A stretch of DNA of 64,000 nucleotides from Burkholderia sp. Ac-20365 (GCF_017104715.1 NZ_JAAGPI010000024.1:1-64000), one strand, 5' to 3'; positions 53,238 through 63,127 are shown, numbered from the stretch's first letter. Notes: generated by a model from the letters alone, not told the origin. Made by a program: numbers and translations.

Positions 53238-53272
53238 AAAGCCTCGCGGAGCAATAAACCCTACGAGGCTTC
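53238..53272 (-). terminator. Probable terminator of the amino-acid binding protein gene
   Basis: On the minus strand AAGCCTCG ... CGAGGCTT is followed by TTGTGTTTTTT. The loop is large (about 18 bases), so this is less certain than other terminators here. It lies about 54 bases after the stop. Confidence 0.55.
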
Positions 53273-53325
53273 GAAAAAATCAGCAGCGCCCAGCTATAAA
53301 ACCCAGGCGCCGCAAGGCAAAAAGA

Positions 53326-54474
53326 TTACTTGCCACCAACGCTCTGCAGCGTCGTCCACTTACCGTCGACAACCTTATACAGCGTGATACCGCCGTTCTT
53401 CAGATCGCCCTTCGGGTCATAAGCGAGATCCTTGGTCGTCACAGCCGGCATGCTGGTCTTCGCCAGCATCGGCAGATACTTGGCCGGATCCGTCGAATTA
53501 GCCTTCTTCATTGCATCGAACAGGGCCATTGCGCCGTCATACGCATACGGCGAGTACGTCTGAACGTCTTCACCAAAACGCTTCTTGTACTTGGCAACAT
53601 AGTCCTTGCCGCCAGGCATTTCTTCCAGCGGCAAACCAGCCAGCGAAGCAACCGTACCGTTAGCCGCATCGCCAGCGACTTGCAGGAACGTCGGCGTGTG
53701 GACCATTTCGCCGCCCATCAGCGGCGCCTTGATACCCAGCGTCTTCATCTGCTTGACCATCGGTGCAGCCTGCGAATCGGCGCCACCGTAGTAAATCAGA
53801 TCCGGCTGCACCGACTTCAGCTTCGTCAGAATTGCCTTGAAGTCGACAGCCTTGTCGTTCGTGAATTCGCGATCGACGATCGTGCCGCCTGCTGCCTTCG
53901 CTGCCTTTTCGAACTGATCAGCCAGACCCTGGCCGTAAGCCGTGCGGTCGTCGACGATCGCGATCTTCTTCACGCCCAGCGTCTTCACAGCGAACGTGCC
54001 CGCAACGGAGCCTTGCTGCGTGTCCGAGGTCATCATGCGGAAGGTCGTCTTGAAACCTTGCTGCGTGTATTCCGGTGCCGTCGCCATCGCGATCTGCGGA
54101 ATGCCGGCGTTCGCGTAGATGCGCGATGCCGGGATGGTCGTGCCCGAGTTGAAGTGACCGAGCATGCCCTTGATGTTGTCGTCGACGAGCTTCTGCGCGA
54201 CCGTCGTGCCCGTGCGCGGGTCAGCCTGGTCGTCGGCCACGTCCAGCACGAAGCGAACCGGCTTGCCGCCGATCACCGGCTTCGTCGCGTTCATGTCTTC
54301 GACTGCGAGCGTGATGCCGTTCTGGAAGTCCTTGCCGTAGTGCGCCTGTGCGCCCGTCATCGGGCCGGCGAAGCCGATCTTCACGTCTTCGACCTGCTGT
54401 GCATGCGCAGTCCCCGCCAGCGACATGGCAGCGAACAGCGTCGCGCCTGCCAGCTTTTTCATCGTATGTTGCAT
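53326..54474 (-). CDS. Periplasmic branched-chain amino acid binding protein (ABC transporter)
   Basis: 382 residues from the ATG at 54474, with AAGGAG 5 bases upstream. The signal peptide (MQHTMKKLAGATLFAAMSLAGTAHA, about 25 residues) is followed by the Leu/Ile/Val-binding fold: VKIGFAGPMTGAQAHYGKDFQNG, HFNSGTTIPASRIYANAGIPQI, MTSDTQQGSVAGTFAVK and YGGADSQAAPMVKQMK. LivK-like. No permease or ATPase gene is adjacent, so it must work with transporter parts encoded elsewhere. It lies 88 bases after putA, which could co-express them. Confidence 0.94.
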   Translation of the reverse strand: MQHTMKKLAGATLFAAMSLAGTAHAQQVEDVKIGFAGPMTGAQAHYGKDFQNGITLAVEDMNATKPVIGGKPVRFVLDVADDQADPRTGTTVAQKLVDDNIKGMLGHFNSGTTIPASRIYANAGIPQIAMATAPEYTQQGFKTTFRMMTSDTQQGSVAGTFAVKTLGVKKIAIVDDRTAYGQGLADQFEKAAKAAGGTIVDREFTNDKAVDFKAILTKLKSVQPDLIYYGGADSQAAPMVKQMKTLGIKAPLMGGEMVHTPTFLQVAGDAANGTVASLAGLPLEEMPGGKDYVAKYKKRFGEDVQTYSPYAYDGAMALFDAMKKANSTDPAKYLPMLAKTSMPAVTTKDLAYDPKGDLKNGGITLYKVVDGKWTTLQSVGGK

Positions 54475-54562
54475 AGCTTCTCCTTGGTACCAGGTGTGGA
54501 CGGCGCGGTGATCGGGGTCGCCGTCTCGCGCCATTTTTTTGAATCGATCGAGCGAGGTTCGC

Positions 54563-57500
54563 TCAGCCGATCGTCATCAAATTCGCATTACCGCCTGCGG
54601 CTGCCGTGTTCACGCTCACCGAACGTTCCGTCAACAGACGTTCGAGTGCGTAATCCTCGTCGCCGCTTTCCAGCGCGCGCGCCGCAACGCCCTGCACCGA
54701 CACGATCGGGCCAGCGCGCTTCGCGATGTCCTTCACGAGCGTCAGCAGCTCGTCGCTGTCGCCTTCGAAGAGCACGGCATCGAACGATGCTTCGGCGTTC
54801 TTCTTCACGCTCGCGTACTGCTTCAGCGATGCGGGCAACGCAGCATACAACTGCTCGCCCGCCGCGCCTTCGAACAGCGCCTTGTTGCCCGTCGCAAGCG
54901 CCGCCGCGAACTGCACGCGCGCGCCGCTTGCCGTCGATGCAACGCACAGCACCGTGCCGCGTGCGCCGAGCGTGTACGTGTTGCGCTCGCCCGTCGGACC
55001 CGACAGCACCGCCGTCGCGCCCGCCGGAACGTGCGACAGATAACCGTCGCAACGTGCGGCCAGCACCGGCTCGCGTTCCGCGATCAGCCAGTCGCGCAGC
55101 GTCGTCAGCGCAGCGGCAGGATTATCGCTCGCGGCGTTGCCGTTTTGTGCGCCATTCGATGCAGCTTGCGAATTGTCGACCATCAGCGTCTGCGCGAGCG
55201 ACTTCGGCAAGCCCGCCGGACGCGTTGCCAGCAGACGTTGCAGATACAACGCACCACCCGCCTTCGGACCCGTGCCCGACAGCCCTTCGCCGCCGAACGG
55301 CTGCACGCCGACCACGGCGCCGATCACGTTACGGTTCACGTAGATGTTGCCCACGTGCGCGCGGCTGATCACATGCGCGATCGTTTCATCGATACGCGTG
55401 TGGATGCCGAGCGTCAAACCGTAACCCGTCGAGCGGATCTGTTCGAGCAGCTTGTCCAGCGCACTGCGGCGATAACGCACCACATGCAGCACCGGGCCAA
55501 ACACTTCACGCTTCAGCTCGTCGATGCTGTCGAGTTCGATCAGCGTCGGCGGCACGAACGTACCTGCATTGCAACCTTCCGGCATCGGCAGTTGCGTAAC
55601 CTTGCGGCCCTTTTCACGCATCGACGCGATGTGCGCGTCGATGCCGCGCTTCGCGTCCGTGTCGATCACAGGGCCCACATCAGCCGACAAACGGTCCGGA
55701 TTGCCGACAGCCAGTTCCTTCATTGCGCCCGTCAGCATTTCGAGCGTGCGGTCTGCAACGTCGTCCTGAAGACAAAGAACGCGCAGCGCCGAACAACGTT
55801 GACCGGCCGAATCGAACGACGATTGCAGCACGTCCGCGACGACCTGTTCAGCAAGTGCCGAAGAATCGACGATCATCGCGTTCTGGCCGCCCGTTTCGGC
55901 GATCAGCGGAATCGGCTTGCCGTCCGGATCGAGGCGGTTCGACAACGTCTTGTTGATCAGACGCGCGACTTCCGTCGAGCCGGTGAACATCACGGCACGC
56001 GTGCGCGCATCGGCGACCAGCGCGGCGCCGACCGTTTCGCCATCGCCCGGCAGCAGTTGCACTGCGCCTGCGGGCACGCCCGCTTCGCGCAGAATGCGCA
56101 CGGCTTGTGCGGCGATCAGCGGCGTCTGTTCTGCCGGCTTCGCGAGCACCGTATTGCCAGCGGCGAGCGCGGCGGCAACCTGGCCCATGAAGATCGCCAG
56201 CGGGAAGTTCCACGGGCTGATACACACAACAGGACCGAGCGGACGGTGCGTGTCGTTCGAGAATTCGTCGCGGATCTGCGTCGAGTAGTAGCGCAGGAAG
56301 TCGATGGCTTCGCGGATTTCCGCAACCGCGTTCGGCAGCGACTTGCCCGCTTCACGCACGACGAGACCCATCAGCGTATGCATCTGCGCTTCGAGCAGAT
56401 CGGCGGCACGCGCGAGGCAATCGGCGCGCGCTTCGACGGGCGTCGCCTGCCAGATCGGCGCGGCAGCGACAGCATGCGAGAGCGCGGCACTCACGTGTTC
56501 CGGCGTCGCTTCGACCACCGTGCCGACGAGATCGCGATGATCGGCGGGATTGCGCACATCGCGTGCATTGCCGACGGCGATCTCGTTGTCTTCGAGCATC
56601 GGCGCAGCGCGCCACGGATGATTCGCGCTCGCCAGCAACGCCGACGACAGCGACGCGAGACGATGCTCGTTCGACAGATCGAGGCCCATCGAATTGGTAC
56701 GCTCCGTGCCGAACAGATTGCGCGGCAACGGAATCTTCGCGTGCGGCGCGCCGAGCGGCACGACCTTCGACGCTTCTTCCACCGGATCAGCAACCAGATC
56801 CTTGATCGCAACGGTTTCATCCGCGATGCGATTCACGAACGACGTGTTCGCGCCGTTTTCCAGCAGACGACGCACGAGATATGCGAGCAGCGTTTCATGC
56901 GTACCAACCGGCGCGTACACGCGGCACGGACGGTTCAGCTTGTCGCGGCCGGTGACTTCTTCGTACAGCGGCTCGCCCATGCCGTGCAGGCACTGGAACT
57001 CGTACTGGCCGGGATAGTAGTTCTGGCCCGCGAGGTGATAGATGGCCGACAGCGTGTGCGCGTTGTGCGTCGCGAACTGCGGATACACGGCATCCGGTGC
57101 GCTCAGCAGCTTCTTCGCGCACGCGAGGTACGACACGTCCGTATAGATCTTGCGCGTGTACACCGGATAGCCTTCGAGGCCATCCACTTGCGCACGCTTG
57201 ATTTCCGTATCCCAATACGCGCCCTTCACGAGACGAACCATGATCCGGTGACGGCTGCGGCGTGCCAGATCGACGATGTAGTCGATCACGAACGGGCAGC
57301 GCTTCTGATACGCCTGCACGACAAAGCCGATGCCGTTCCAGCCTTGCAGTTCCGGATCGAAGCACAGCGCTTCGAGCAGATCGAGCGAGATTTCGAGGCG
57401 GTCCGCTTCTTCCGCGTCGATGTTCAGGCCGATGTCGTAGCGGCGCGCGAGAATCGCGAGTGCGCGCACGCGCGGCAGCAGTTCGCTCATCGTGCGTTCC

Positions 57501-58510
57501 TGCTGCGAACGCGAATAGCGCGGATGCAGCGCCGACAGCTTGATCGAAATGCCCGGACCTTCGTAGATGCCGCGGCCGCCGGCAGCCTTGCCGATCGCGT
57601 GGATCGCCTGTTCGTATGATGCGTAGTAGCGCTGCGCGTCGGCTTCCGTCGTCGCGGCTTCACCGAGCATGTCGTACGAGTAGCGGAAACCGCGCGCTTC
57701 GAACTTGCGGCTGTTGGCCAGCGCTTCGGAAATCGTTTCGCCCGTGACGAACTGCTCGCCCATCAGGCGCATCGCCATGTCGACACCCTTGCGGATCAGC
57801 GGCTCGCCGCCCTTGCCGATCATGCGCGTCAGCGCCGACGACAGACCCGTTTCGCTATTCGTCGTCACCAGCTTGCCGGTGATCATCAGGCCCCACGTCG
57901 CCGCGTTCACGAACAGCGACGGCGCATGGCCGACGTGCGAGCGCCAGTCGCCCTTGCTGATCTTGTCGCGGATCAGCGCGTCGCGGGTCGCGCGGTCGGG
58001 AATGCGCAACAGCGCTTCGGCCAGACACATCAGCGCGACGCCTTCCTGGCTCGACAGCGAAAACTCGTGAATCAGCCCTTCGACGCCGCCGCCCGTGCTC
58101 TTGCCGCGCAGCGTTTCGACCAGCTTGCCCGCCAGCGTCTGCACGTCGCTCGCGATGTTCGCGGGCAGACGCGCCTGGCCGAGCAGGAACGGCACGCACT
58201 CCGGCTCGGGGCGTCGATACGCCGCCGTGATCGCCGCGCGCAGCACCGATTGCGGCTGCACGTTCTGCGCGAATTCGAGGAACGGATGCAGACCGTCGTT
58301 TTCGTCGTGATCGGCGCCGTCGGCCAGCTCGGTTGCGCCGTGATGGCCGGACAACTCAGCGGGAAGCTGGCCGTGCTCGATCTTTTCCAGGTAAGCGAAG
58401 ATCGCCTGCTTGATCAGCCAGTGCGGGGTGCGTTCGAGACGCGTGGCGGCATCTTTCAGCCGGGTACGCAGCAGATCGTCGACTTTGACGCCAAGGGTGG
58501 TGCTCGCCAT
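54563..58510 (-). CDS. putA: Trifunctional proline dehydrogenase / P5C dehydrogenase / repressor PutA
   Basis: 1315 residues from the ATG at 58510 (AGAAGGAACC upstream), the length of trifunctional PutA. In order: an N-terminal ribbon-helix-helix DNA-binding domain (TTLGVKVDDLLRTRLKDAA, 1-50), the FAD proline dehydrogenase barrel (about 190-560; YDMLGEAATTEADAQRYY, VKGAYWDTEIKRAQVDG), the NAD P5C dehydrogenase (about 600-1100; GPVVCISPWNFPLAIFMGQV, Glu in LIAETGGQNAMIVDSS, nucleophile Cys in SAGQRCSALRVL), and a C-terminal domain. It oxidises proline to glutamate at the inner membrane and represses itself when proline is absent. Confidence 0.97.
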   Translation of the reverse strand: MASTTLGVKVDDLLRTRLKDAATRLERTPHWLIKQAIFAYLEKIEHGQLPAELSGHHGATELADGADHDENDGLHPFLEFAQNVQPQSVLRAAITAAYRRPEPECVPFLLGQARLPANIASDVQTLAGKLVETLRGKSTGGGVEGLIHEFSLSSQEGVALMCLAEALLRIPDRATRDALIRDKISKGDWRSHVGHAPSLFVNAATWGLMITGKLVTTNSETGLSSALTRMIGKGGEPLIRKGVDMAMRLMGEQFVTGETISEALANSRKFEARGFRYSYDMLGEAATTEADAQRYYASYEQAIHAIGKAAGGRGIYEGPGISIKLSALHPRYSRSQQERTMSELLPRVRALAILARRYDIGLNIDAEEADRLEISLDLLEALCFDPELQGWNGIGFVVQAYQKRCPFVIDYIVDLARRSRHRIMVRLVKGAYWDTEIKRAQVDGLEGYPVYTRKIYTDVSYLACAKKLLSAPDAVYPQFATHNAHTLSAIYHLAGQNYYPGQYEFQCLHGMGEPLYEEVTGRDKLNRPCRVYAPVGTHETLLAYLVRRLLENGANTSFVNRIADETVAIKDLVADPVEEASKVVPLGAPHAKIPLPRNLFGTERTNSMGLDLSNEHRLASLSSALLASANHPWRAAPMLEDNEIAVGNARDVRNPADHRDLVGTVVEATPEHVSAALSHAVAAAPIWQATPVEARADCLARAADLLEAQMHTLMGLVVREAGKSLPNAVAEIREAIDFLRYYSTQIRDEFSNDTHRPLGPVVCISPWNFPLAIFMGQVAAALAAGNTVLAKPAEQTPLIAAQAVRILREAGVPAGAVQLLPGDGETVGAALVADARTRAVMFTGSTEVARLINKTLSNRLDPDGKPIPLIAETGGQNAMIVDSSALAEQVVADVLQSSFDSAGQRCSALRVLCLQDDVADRTLEMLTGAMKELAVGNPDRLSADVGPVIDTDAKRGIDAHIASMREKGRKVTQLPMPEGCNAGTFVPPTLIELDSIDELKREVFGPVLHVVRYRRSALDKLLEQIRSTGYGLTLGIHTRIDETIAHVISRAHVGNIYVNRNVIGAVVGVQPFGGEGLSGTGPKAGGALYLQRLLATRPAGLPKSLAQTLMVDNSQAASNGAQNGNAASDNPAAALTTLRDWLIAEREPVLAARCDGYLSHVPAGATAVLSGPTGERNTYTLGARGTVLCVASTASGARVQFAAALATGNKALFEGAAGEQLYAALPASLKQYASVKKNAEASFDAVLFEGDSDELLTLVKDIAKRAGPIVSVQGVAARALESGDEDYALERLLTERSVSVNTAAAGGNANLMTIG

Positions 58511-58818
58511 GGTTCCTTCTTTATGCGCCGGACGGACGCCGGCCAAAGACTAAAAAGTTGGGCGAATCGTACCCCTCTCAATAAAAAGGTGCAACCTGTG
58601 GCGTGAAACGGTTGCACCCTTTGGAAAGGCTTGTCACATAAGGGTTTGCGGCCAGCATGCACCTTCCGGAGGCGCGCGGTTGCGCTCGGTGTTTTCCCTG
58701 GATCGGTTTATTTTTTGGCAACCCTTATCGAAATCGAAATCCCGCCGATATACCGGTCATGAGATGCGCAATGACGCACGGTACGGGGTTCGATGTCTTG
58801 CTTTACGGGGTGACCAAA
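58511..58818. other. putA control region
   Basis: Apart from the inverted GTTGCA pair, I see no gene. A GGTTGCGC near 58678 is a one-mismatch operator-like site. The right end leads into a small membrane protein gene on the opposite strand. Confidence 0.45.
58588..58618. promoter_or_regulatory. Candidate PutA operator: inverted GTTGCA pair
   Basis: GGTGCAACC (58588-58596) and GGTTGCACC (58610-58618) are exact inverted copies 13 bases apart. Each contains GTTGCA or its complement, the motif bound by the E. coli PutA ribbon-helix-helix domain. The pair lies 78-108 bases upstream of putA, where a repressor would act. Confidence 0.65.
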
Positions 58819-58977
58819 ATGGAAAAATGGCTGGTTGTAGCGGGTGTCTGGATGATGTTCGCGACGTGCATGGTGCTGTTCATTCGCGGTGCGACGGGCG
58901 TGTCGCGGCGTGAGCTGATTCCCGTCGAAGTACGCGACGGCGAACGCGATGCGAACGCGGAGTCGATGCGCGGCTGA
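58819..58977 (+). CDS. Small single-span membrane protein
   Basis: 52 residues from the ATG at 58819 (MEKWLVVAGVWMMFATCMVLF); a GTG three codons earlier is an alternative. One hydrophobic helix (about 4-23) is followed by a charged tail (RRELIPVEVRDGERDANAES). GGGG lies at a suitable distance upstream. No family recognised. It is divergent from putA and followed by a 12-bp GC hairpin. Confidence 0.62.
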   Translation: MEKWLVVAGVWMMFATCMVLFIRGATGVSRRELIPVEVRDGERDANAESMRG

Positions 58978-58990
58978 ACGCGCTGCGAGA

Positions 58991-59019
58991 CGAAACGCGC
59001 GCCTCTCGCGCGCGTTTCG
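58991..59019 (+). terminator. GC-rich hairpin after the small membrane protein gene
   Basis: CGAAACGCGCGC and GCGCGCGTTTCG form a perfect 12-bp stem with loop CTCTC, 13 bases after the stop. There is no T-tract. It lies between convergent genes. Confidence 0.55.
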
Positions 59020-59034
59020 GTGAAGCGGATGCAA

Positions 59035-59268
59035 TCAATGCATCGGCGAGAAACGACCGCAGCTGTCGCGTGGCGCGACGAGCTGGTCGTGGATCAGACA
59101 CAAACGGCTATCGGCGACACTTGCGCCAAAGCCCGAACTGAATACAGCGAGGCCAGGAATGCTCTGCTCAAGCGAATGCCGGTCGTCGGCGCGAAACCGG
59201 CAATCGGCGCAGCACGGCCGACGCTCGTCGGGCGTGGCGTTGTCGTCGAGAACGGCAGGCGCGTTCAC
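59035..59268 (-). CDS. Small cysteine-rich protein coupled to a YeiH-type transporter
   Basis: 77 residues. Its ATG at 59268 overlaps the transporter stop as ATGA, which argues that it is real. Cysteines occur as RRPCCADCRFR, then SRLCLIHDQL and RDSCGRFSPM. The CxxC ... C ... C arrangement could bind zinc or a cluster, and the C-terminal CGRFSP resembles that of several small Cys-motif proteins. No signal peptide. Role unknown, perhaps linked to the transporter. Confidence 0.68.
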   Translation of the reverse strand: MNAPAVLDDNATPDERRPCCADCRFRADDRHSLEQSIPGLAVFSSGFGASVADSRLCLIHDQLVAPRDSCGRFSPMH

Positions 59269-60689
59269 GAGCCCTGCCCCAAGCTATTCCAATACGGTGC
59301 GAACACGTGCGCGGACAGCGCGTAGCCGATGGCGATATTGATCACCACGCCGGCCGTGAACGCGATGAACGGCTTGATGCCGGTCGCCGCGAGTGAACGC
59401 ACGCGCGTCGTCAGTCCGATGCTGAAGAAGCAGAAGATGAACGCCCACGTGCGCAGCGCGGTGATCGGCGCGACGAACTCGGGCGTGACGACCTTGCGGT
59501 AATCCGCGAGCGAGTAGTGGCTCGCGATCCACGTGACGAGCGCCGACGCGATCACGAAGCCGATCACGAATTTGGGAAAGCGCGCCCAGATTTCGCGCGC
59601 GTCGGCTTTCGCCGTGACGCCGCTTTCGCTGGATTCCCAGCGCGTCGTCGCGACGATCGCGAGCAGGAAGGCCCAGATGCCGATCCAGATGTCCCGGCCG
59701 ACCACCTTCATCAACGTGAACGCCTGAAGCGACGCTTCGGGCGATCCGGCGATTGCGCCGCCCGCGTGCTTCGCGAAATCACCGTAGGCTTGCGCCGCGG
59801 CGATGCCGGCGGCGTCGGCGAATTCGGATGTGCCGATCCATGCGCCCGCGACGGCCGTCGAGAGCCCGAGCGAGCGCGACGCGAACGGCAGCACGAAGAT
59901 CATCACGATTGCCCACAAGATCACGAGCGTAATCGCGACTGACGCCTGTTCGCGCTTCGCGCGAACCGCGCCCGCAATTGCGATTGCCGCCGACACGCCA
60001 CACACCGCGCCACCGACGCCGAGCACCGCGGCAAAGCGTTTGTCGAGTCCAAGCGACTTCGCCGCGAAGAAAATCACGAAGAAGGTGACGAGCGAGACGA
60101 TCGTCGCCTGCCCGACAGCAACCGGGCCCGCCCATACGAGCAGCGTGAACGGCAGCGTCGCGCCGAGCAGCACGATCCCGACCTTGATGTAAAACTCGAC
60201 ACGCAGTCCCGCCGAAAACCACTCGGGCAAGCGGAACACGTTCGAGATCAGCAGCCCGAGCGCGAGCGCGACGAGCGGCGGTTCGAGGTTGTACTTCGAC
60301 GCGTTGGCCCACGCGCCGACTTCGAATATCAGCACCGATACGGCAAACAGGATCGCAAACGACGCCAGAAAGTGCCCGATCCGCTGCCTCAGCACGCTCA
60401 GGCTGACGCCGAACAGCACGGCAAACACGACGAACAGCGCAACGTAGTTCGGCAGATGTTTGACCAGATCCCGCGCGGCCACGCCGGGATCGGTCCATTT
60501 CGCGGGTGCCGTCGCGAGCCACTTGATACTGCTACCCGACGCGAATAGCGCCCACGCAACGACGATCACCAGCAGGCCGACCCACACGGCCCACCAGTCT
60601 TCCGTCGAAAAAAGTCCACCGCCGCCTGTCGTGCTTGCCCGTCGCGAAGGCTGTGCGCCCGCCGGCAAGGTATGTCTTGTATCGCTCAT
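59265..60689 (-). CDS. YeiH/UPF0324-family membrane transporter
   Basis: 474 residues with about eleven membrane segments after a polar N-terminus (about 1-30). The family core AAVLGVGGAVCGVSAAIAIAGAV is present, with LGLLISNVFRLP and FVIGFVIASALVTWIASHY. Members are proposed sulfate or sulfonate exporters, sometimes under CysB or LysR control. No regulator is adjacent here. It is longer than E. coli YeiH (about 350 aa) because of extra N-terminal and central helices. It is followed by the Cys-rich protein with a 4-base overlap. Confidence 0.88.
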   Translation of the reverse strand: MSDTRHTLPAGAQPSRRASTTGGGGLFSTEDWWAVWVGLLVIVVAWALFASGSSIKWLATAPAKWTDPGVAARDLVKHLPNYVALFVVFAVLFGVSLSVLRQRIGHFLASFAILFAVSVLIFEVGAWANASKYNLEPPLVALALGLLISNVFRLPEWFSAGLRVEFYIKVGIVLLGATLPFTLLVWAGPVAVGQATIVSLVTFFVIFFAAKSLGLDKRFAAVLGVGGAVCGVSAAIAIAGAVRAKREQASVAITLVILWAIVMIFVLPFASRSLGLSTAVAGAWIGTSEFADAAGIAAAQAYGDFAKHAGGAIAGSPEASLQAFTLMKVVGRDIWIGIWAFLLAIVATTRWESSESGVTAKADAREIWARFPKFVIGFVIASALVTWIASHYSLADYRKVVTPEFVAPITALRTWAFIFCFFSIGLTTRVRSLAATGIKPFIAFTAGVVINIAIGYALSAHVFAPYWNSLGQGS

Positions 60690-60868
60690 TGTGTGCCCCG
60701 GTCGAGGTTGCGGCGCACGCGCTATCGATTGTTGTGATTCATGCGCCGATTCGGCGAAATATAGTCGAGCGATGTCGCGAAACGAAACGACCTTTCGTTT
60801 TATCGATATGACTTAAAGGGATTTGCGAGCAAATACGCGTGGGTTGACCGAAAACAGCGGGCCGCGCC

Positions 60869-63127
60869 TTAGATATCGAGCGGATCGACTTCGATGCTCC
60901 AGCGCAGCACGCCCTTGAGCGTGCGCAACGCCGGTTGCCAGGCGCGCAGCGTGGCCTGCAACGCGGCGCGCGACGCGCTTTCGACCAGCAATTGCGCGCG
61001 ATGCACGTGCATCACCTTGACGATGGTGAGCGGCACGGCGTCATAGACAGTCACGCGGCTGGCAGCGGGAATGTCGGTGAGCGCCGCGGCGGCCTGTTGC
61101 AGGAAGGTCAGCGCGGCGTCGAGCGTGCGGCCTTCGGCGCGCAGCATCGCCTGATAGACGAACGGCGGCAGATGCGCGTCGCGGCGCTCGGCGAGCGTCG
61201 AATTGGCAAAGCCGACGTAATCCTGCCGACCCAGCGCGTGATACAGCGCGTGCGTCGGATAGCGCGTCTGCACGAGTACTTCGCCCGGCAAACCGGCGCG
61301 GCCTGCGCGGCCGCTCACCTGCATCAGTTGCGCGAAAAGACGCTCGCTGGCGCGGAAATCGTGGGAAAAGAGCGCCGTGTCTGCGTTCAGCACGCCCACC
61401 AGCGATACCCGCCGGAAATCGTGGCCTTTCGCGATCATCTGCGTGCCGACGAGAATATCCACTTCGCCCGCGTGCACATCCGAAAACAACGCCTGCGCGC
61501 TGCCCTTGCGGCGCGTGCTGTCGGCATCGATACGCAGCACGCGCGCACCCGGCACCGCGCCCGCAAGCGCCTCTTCGATGCGCTGCGTGCCGCGTCCCAT
61601 CGGCGCGATATCGACGTTGCCGCACTCCGGGCACGAACGCGGAATGCGCGATTCCCAGCCGCAATGGTGGCAGCGCAGCGCGCGTTCGGGCTTGTGGAGC
61701 ACGACGTAGGCGCTGCAGCGCGGGCAGCCCGCGACCCAGCCGCATGCGTCACATGCCAGTTGCGGCGCATAGCCGCGACGGTTCAGGAACACGAGACTTT
61801 GCTCGCCGCGTTCAAGGCGTATCTTCAGTGCGGCGATCAACGGACCCGACAGACCTTCCACCGACGCACGCCCACGCCTGCGCTCATCCTCAAGATCGAT
61901 AAGCCTGACGGTCGGCAGCACCGCGTCGGCGACGGCACGGCGCGATAACGTGAGCCGCTTGTAGCGGCCCTGCTCGACCTGCCACCAGCTTTCCAGCGAC
62001 GGCGTCGCCGAACCGAGCACGACAGGAATGCCGAGCTGCTTCGCGCGCCACACGGCCAGATCACGCGCCGAGTAGCGCAGACCTTCCTGCTGCTTGTAGG
62101 CCGGATCGTGTTCCTCATCGACGACGATGATCGCCAGATGCGGCAGCGACGCCAGCACAGCCAGCCGCGTACCGAGCACGATGCGCGCGCGCCCCGTGTG
62201 CGCGGCGAACCAGTTGCGGGCGCGCTCGCCTTCGGCAAGCCCACTGTGCAGCGTGACGATTTCGGTATCGTCCATCGACGCAAAACGCGCGCGAAATGCG
62301 GCTTCGAATTGCGGCGTGAGGTTGATCTCGGGCACGAGCACCAGCGCCTGCGCCTGCGGATTGCTCGCCAGCAGACCGGCGAGCGCACGCAGATAGACCT
62401 CCGTCTTGCCGCTGCCCGTCACGCCGTGTAGCAGAAACGGCGCGAAAGCGTGCGCGTTGCTGATGGCTTCGACAGCGGCCGATTGCTCGTCGGTAAGCGT
62501 CGGGAGTGACGCGCTTTGCGGCGTGTGGTCCTGCGCGGCGCGGGGCGCGGCGGGATCGATGACGTCGAGCGCGACCCAGCCTTCCGCTTGCCACGCTTCG
62601 AGTGTGGCGGTTGCTTTTGCGTGCAATGCGCGGGCATCGGCGGCGGGCAGCGAATCAGTGTCCGCGAGCGCAGCAGCCAGGCGACGCAGCGCCGTGGCGC
62701 GTGCCGGAAGCGCATCGGGCAGCGCCGCGCGACCGGCAGGCAGCAAGCGGTAATGTTCTTCCGGCGCGAAAAGCCGTGCCCAGCGCGCTGGATCGCGCAG
62801 TGCTTGCGGAAGCGCGGGCAGCGCGACTTCGCCAATACCGCGCTGGTAATACTCAGCAGCGAATTGCGTGAGTTGGAGCCAGGGTTCCGAAACAGGCGGA
62901 CAGGCGGCGCATACGCTGTGGACCGATTTCAGGCGATCTGAGGGCACGTCACTGTGAGCAGTCACTTCCATGACGAGGCCCACCACGTGGCGCTTGCCAA
63001 ACGGCACGCTGACGAGCATGCCCGGCGCAGGCGCGAAAGCGGCGTCGCAGCGGTAGTCGAAAAGCGTCGGCAGAGGATGATCGAGCGCGACGCGAACGTA
63101 GATGCCAGTCAGATCGTCGACTCGCAT
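60869..63127 (-). CDS. priA: Primosomal protein N', replication restart helicase PriA
   Basis: 752 residues. The N-terminal DNA 3'-end-binding domain (IYVRVALDHPLPTLFDYRCD) and winged helix precede the helicase: Walker A HGVTGSGKTEVYLRAL, motif II IIVVDEEHDPAYKQ, and YSARDLAVWRAKQ. Two zinc sites follow from CDACG, CPRC, CHHCG and CPECG. Motifs V and VI are ILVGTQMIAKGHDF and QVSGRAGRAG. It restarts collapsed forks by loading DnaB. It starts 444 bases after the hemE stop, behind a region with DnaA boxes. Confidence 0.97.
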   Translation of the reverse strand: MRVDDLTGIYVRVALDHPLPTLFDYRCDAAFAPAPGMLVSVPFGKRHVVGLVMEVTAHSDVPSDRLKSVHSVCAACPPVSEPWLQLTQFAAEYYQRGIGEVALPALPQALRDPARWARLFAPEEHYRLLPAGRAALPDALPARATALRRLAAALADTDSLPAADARALHAKATATLEAWQAEGWVALDVIDPAAPRAAQDHTPQSASLPTLTDEQSAAVEAISNAHAFAPFLLHGVTGSGKTEVYLRALAGLLASNPQAQALVLVPEINLTPQFEAAFRARFASMDDTEIVTLHSGLAEGERARNWFAAHTGRARIVLGTRLAVLASLPHLAIIVVDEEHDPAYKQQEGLRYSARDLAVWRAKQLGIPVVLGSATPSLESWWQVEQGRYKRLTLSRRAVADAVLPTVRLIDLEDERRRGRASVEGLSGPLIAALKIRLERGEQSLVFLNRRGYAPQLACDACGWVAGCPRCSAYVVLHKPERALRCHHCGWESRIPRSCPECGNVDIAPMGRGTQRIEEALAGAVPGARVLRIDADSTRRKGSAQALFSDVHAGEVDILVGTQMIAKGHDFRRVSLVGVLNADTALFSHDFRASERLFAQLMQVSGRAGRAGLPGEVLVQTRYPTHALYHALGRQDYVGFANSTLAERRDAHLPPFVYQAMLRAEGRTLDAALTFLQQAAAALTDIPAASRVTVYDAVPLTIVKVMHVHRAQLLVESASRAALQATLRAWQPALRTLKGVLRWSIEVDPLDI

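Noticed and set aside
54539..57619. 1026-codon open frame on the plus strand opposite putA
   Set aside because: Same GC-rich antisense effect. PutA is conserved through the whole stretch and the antisense product is low-complexity basic sequence.
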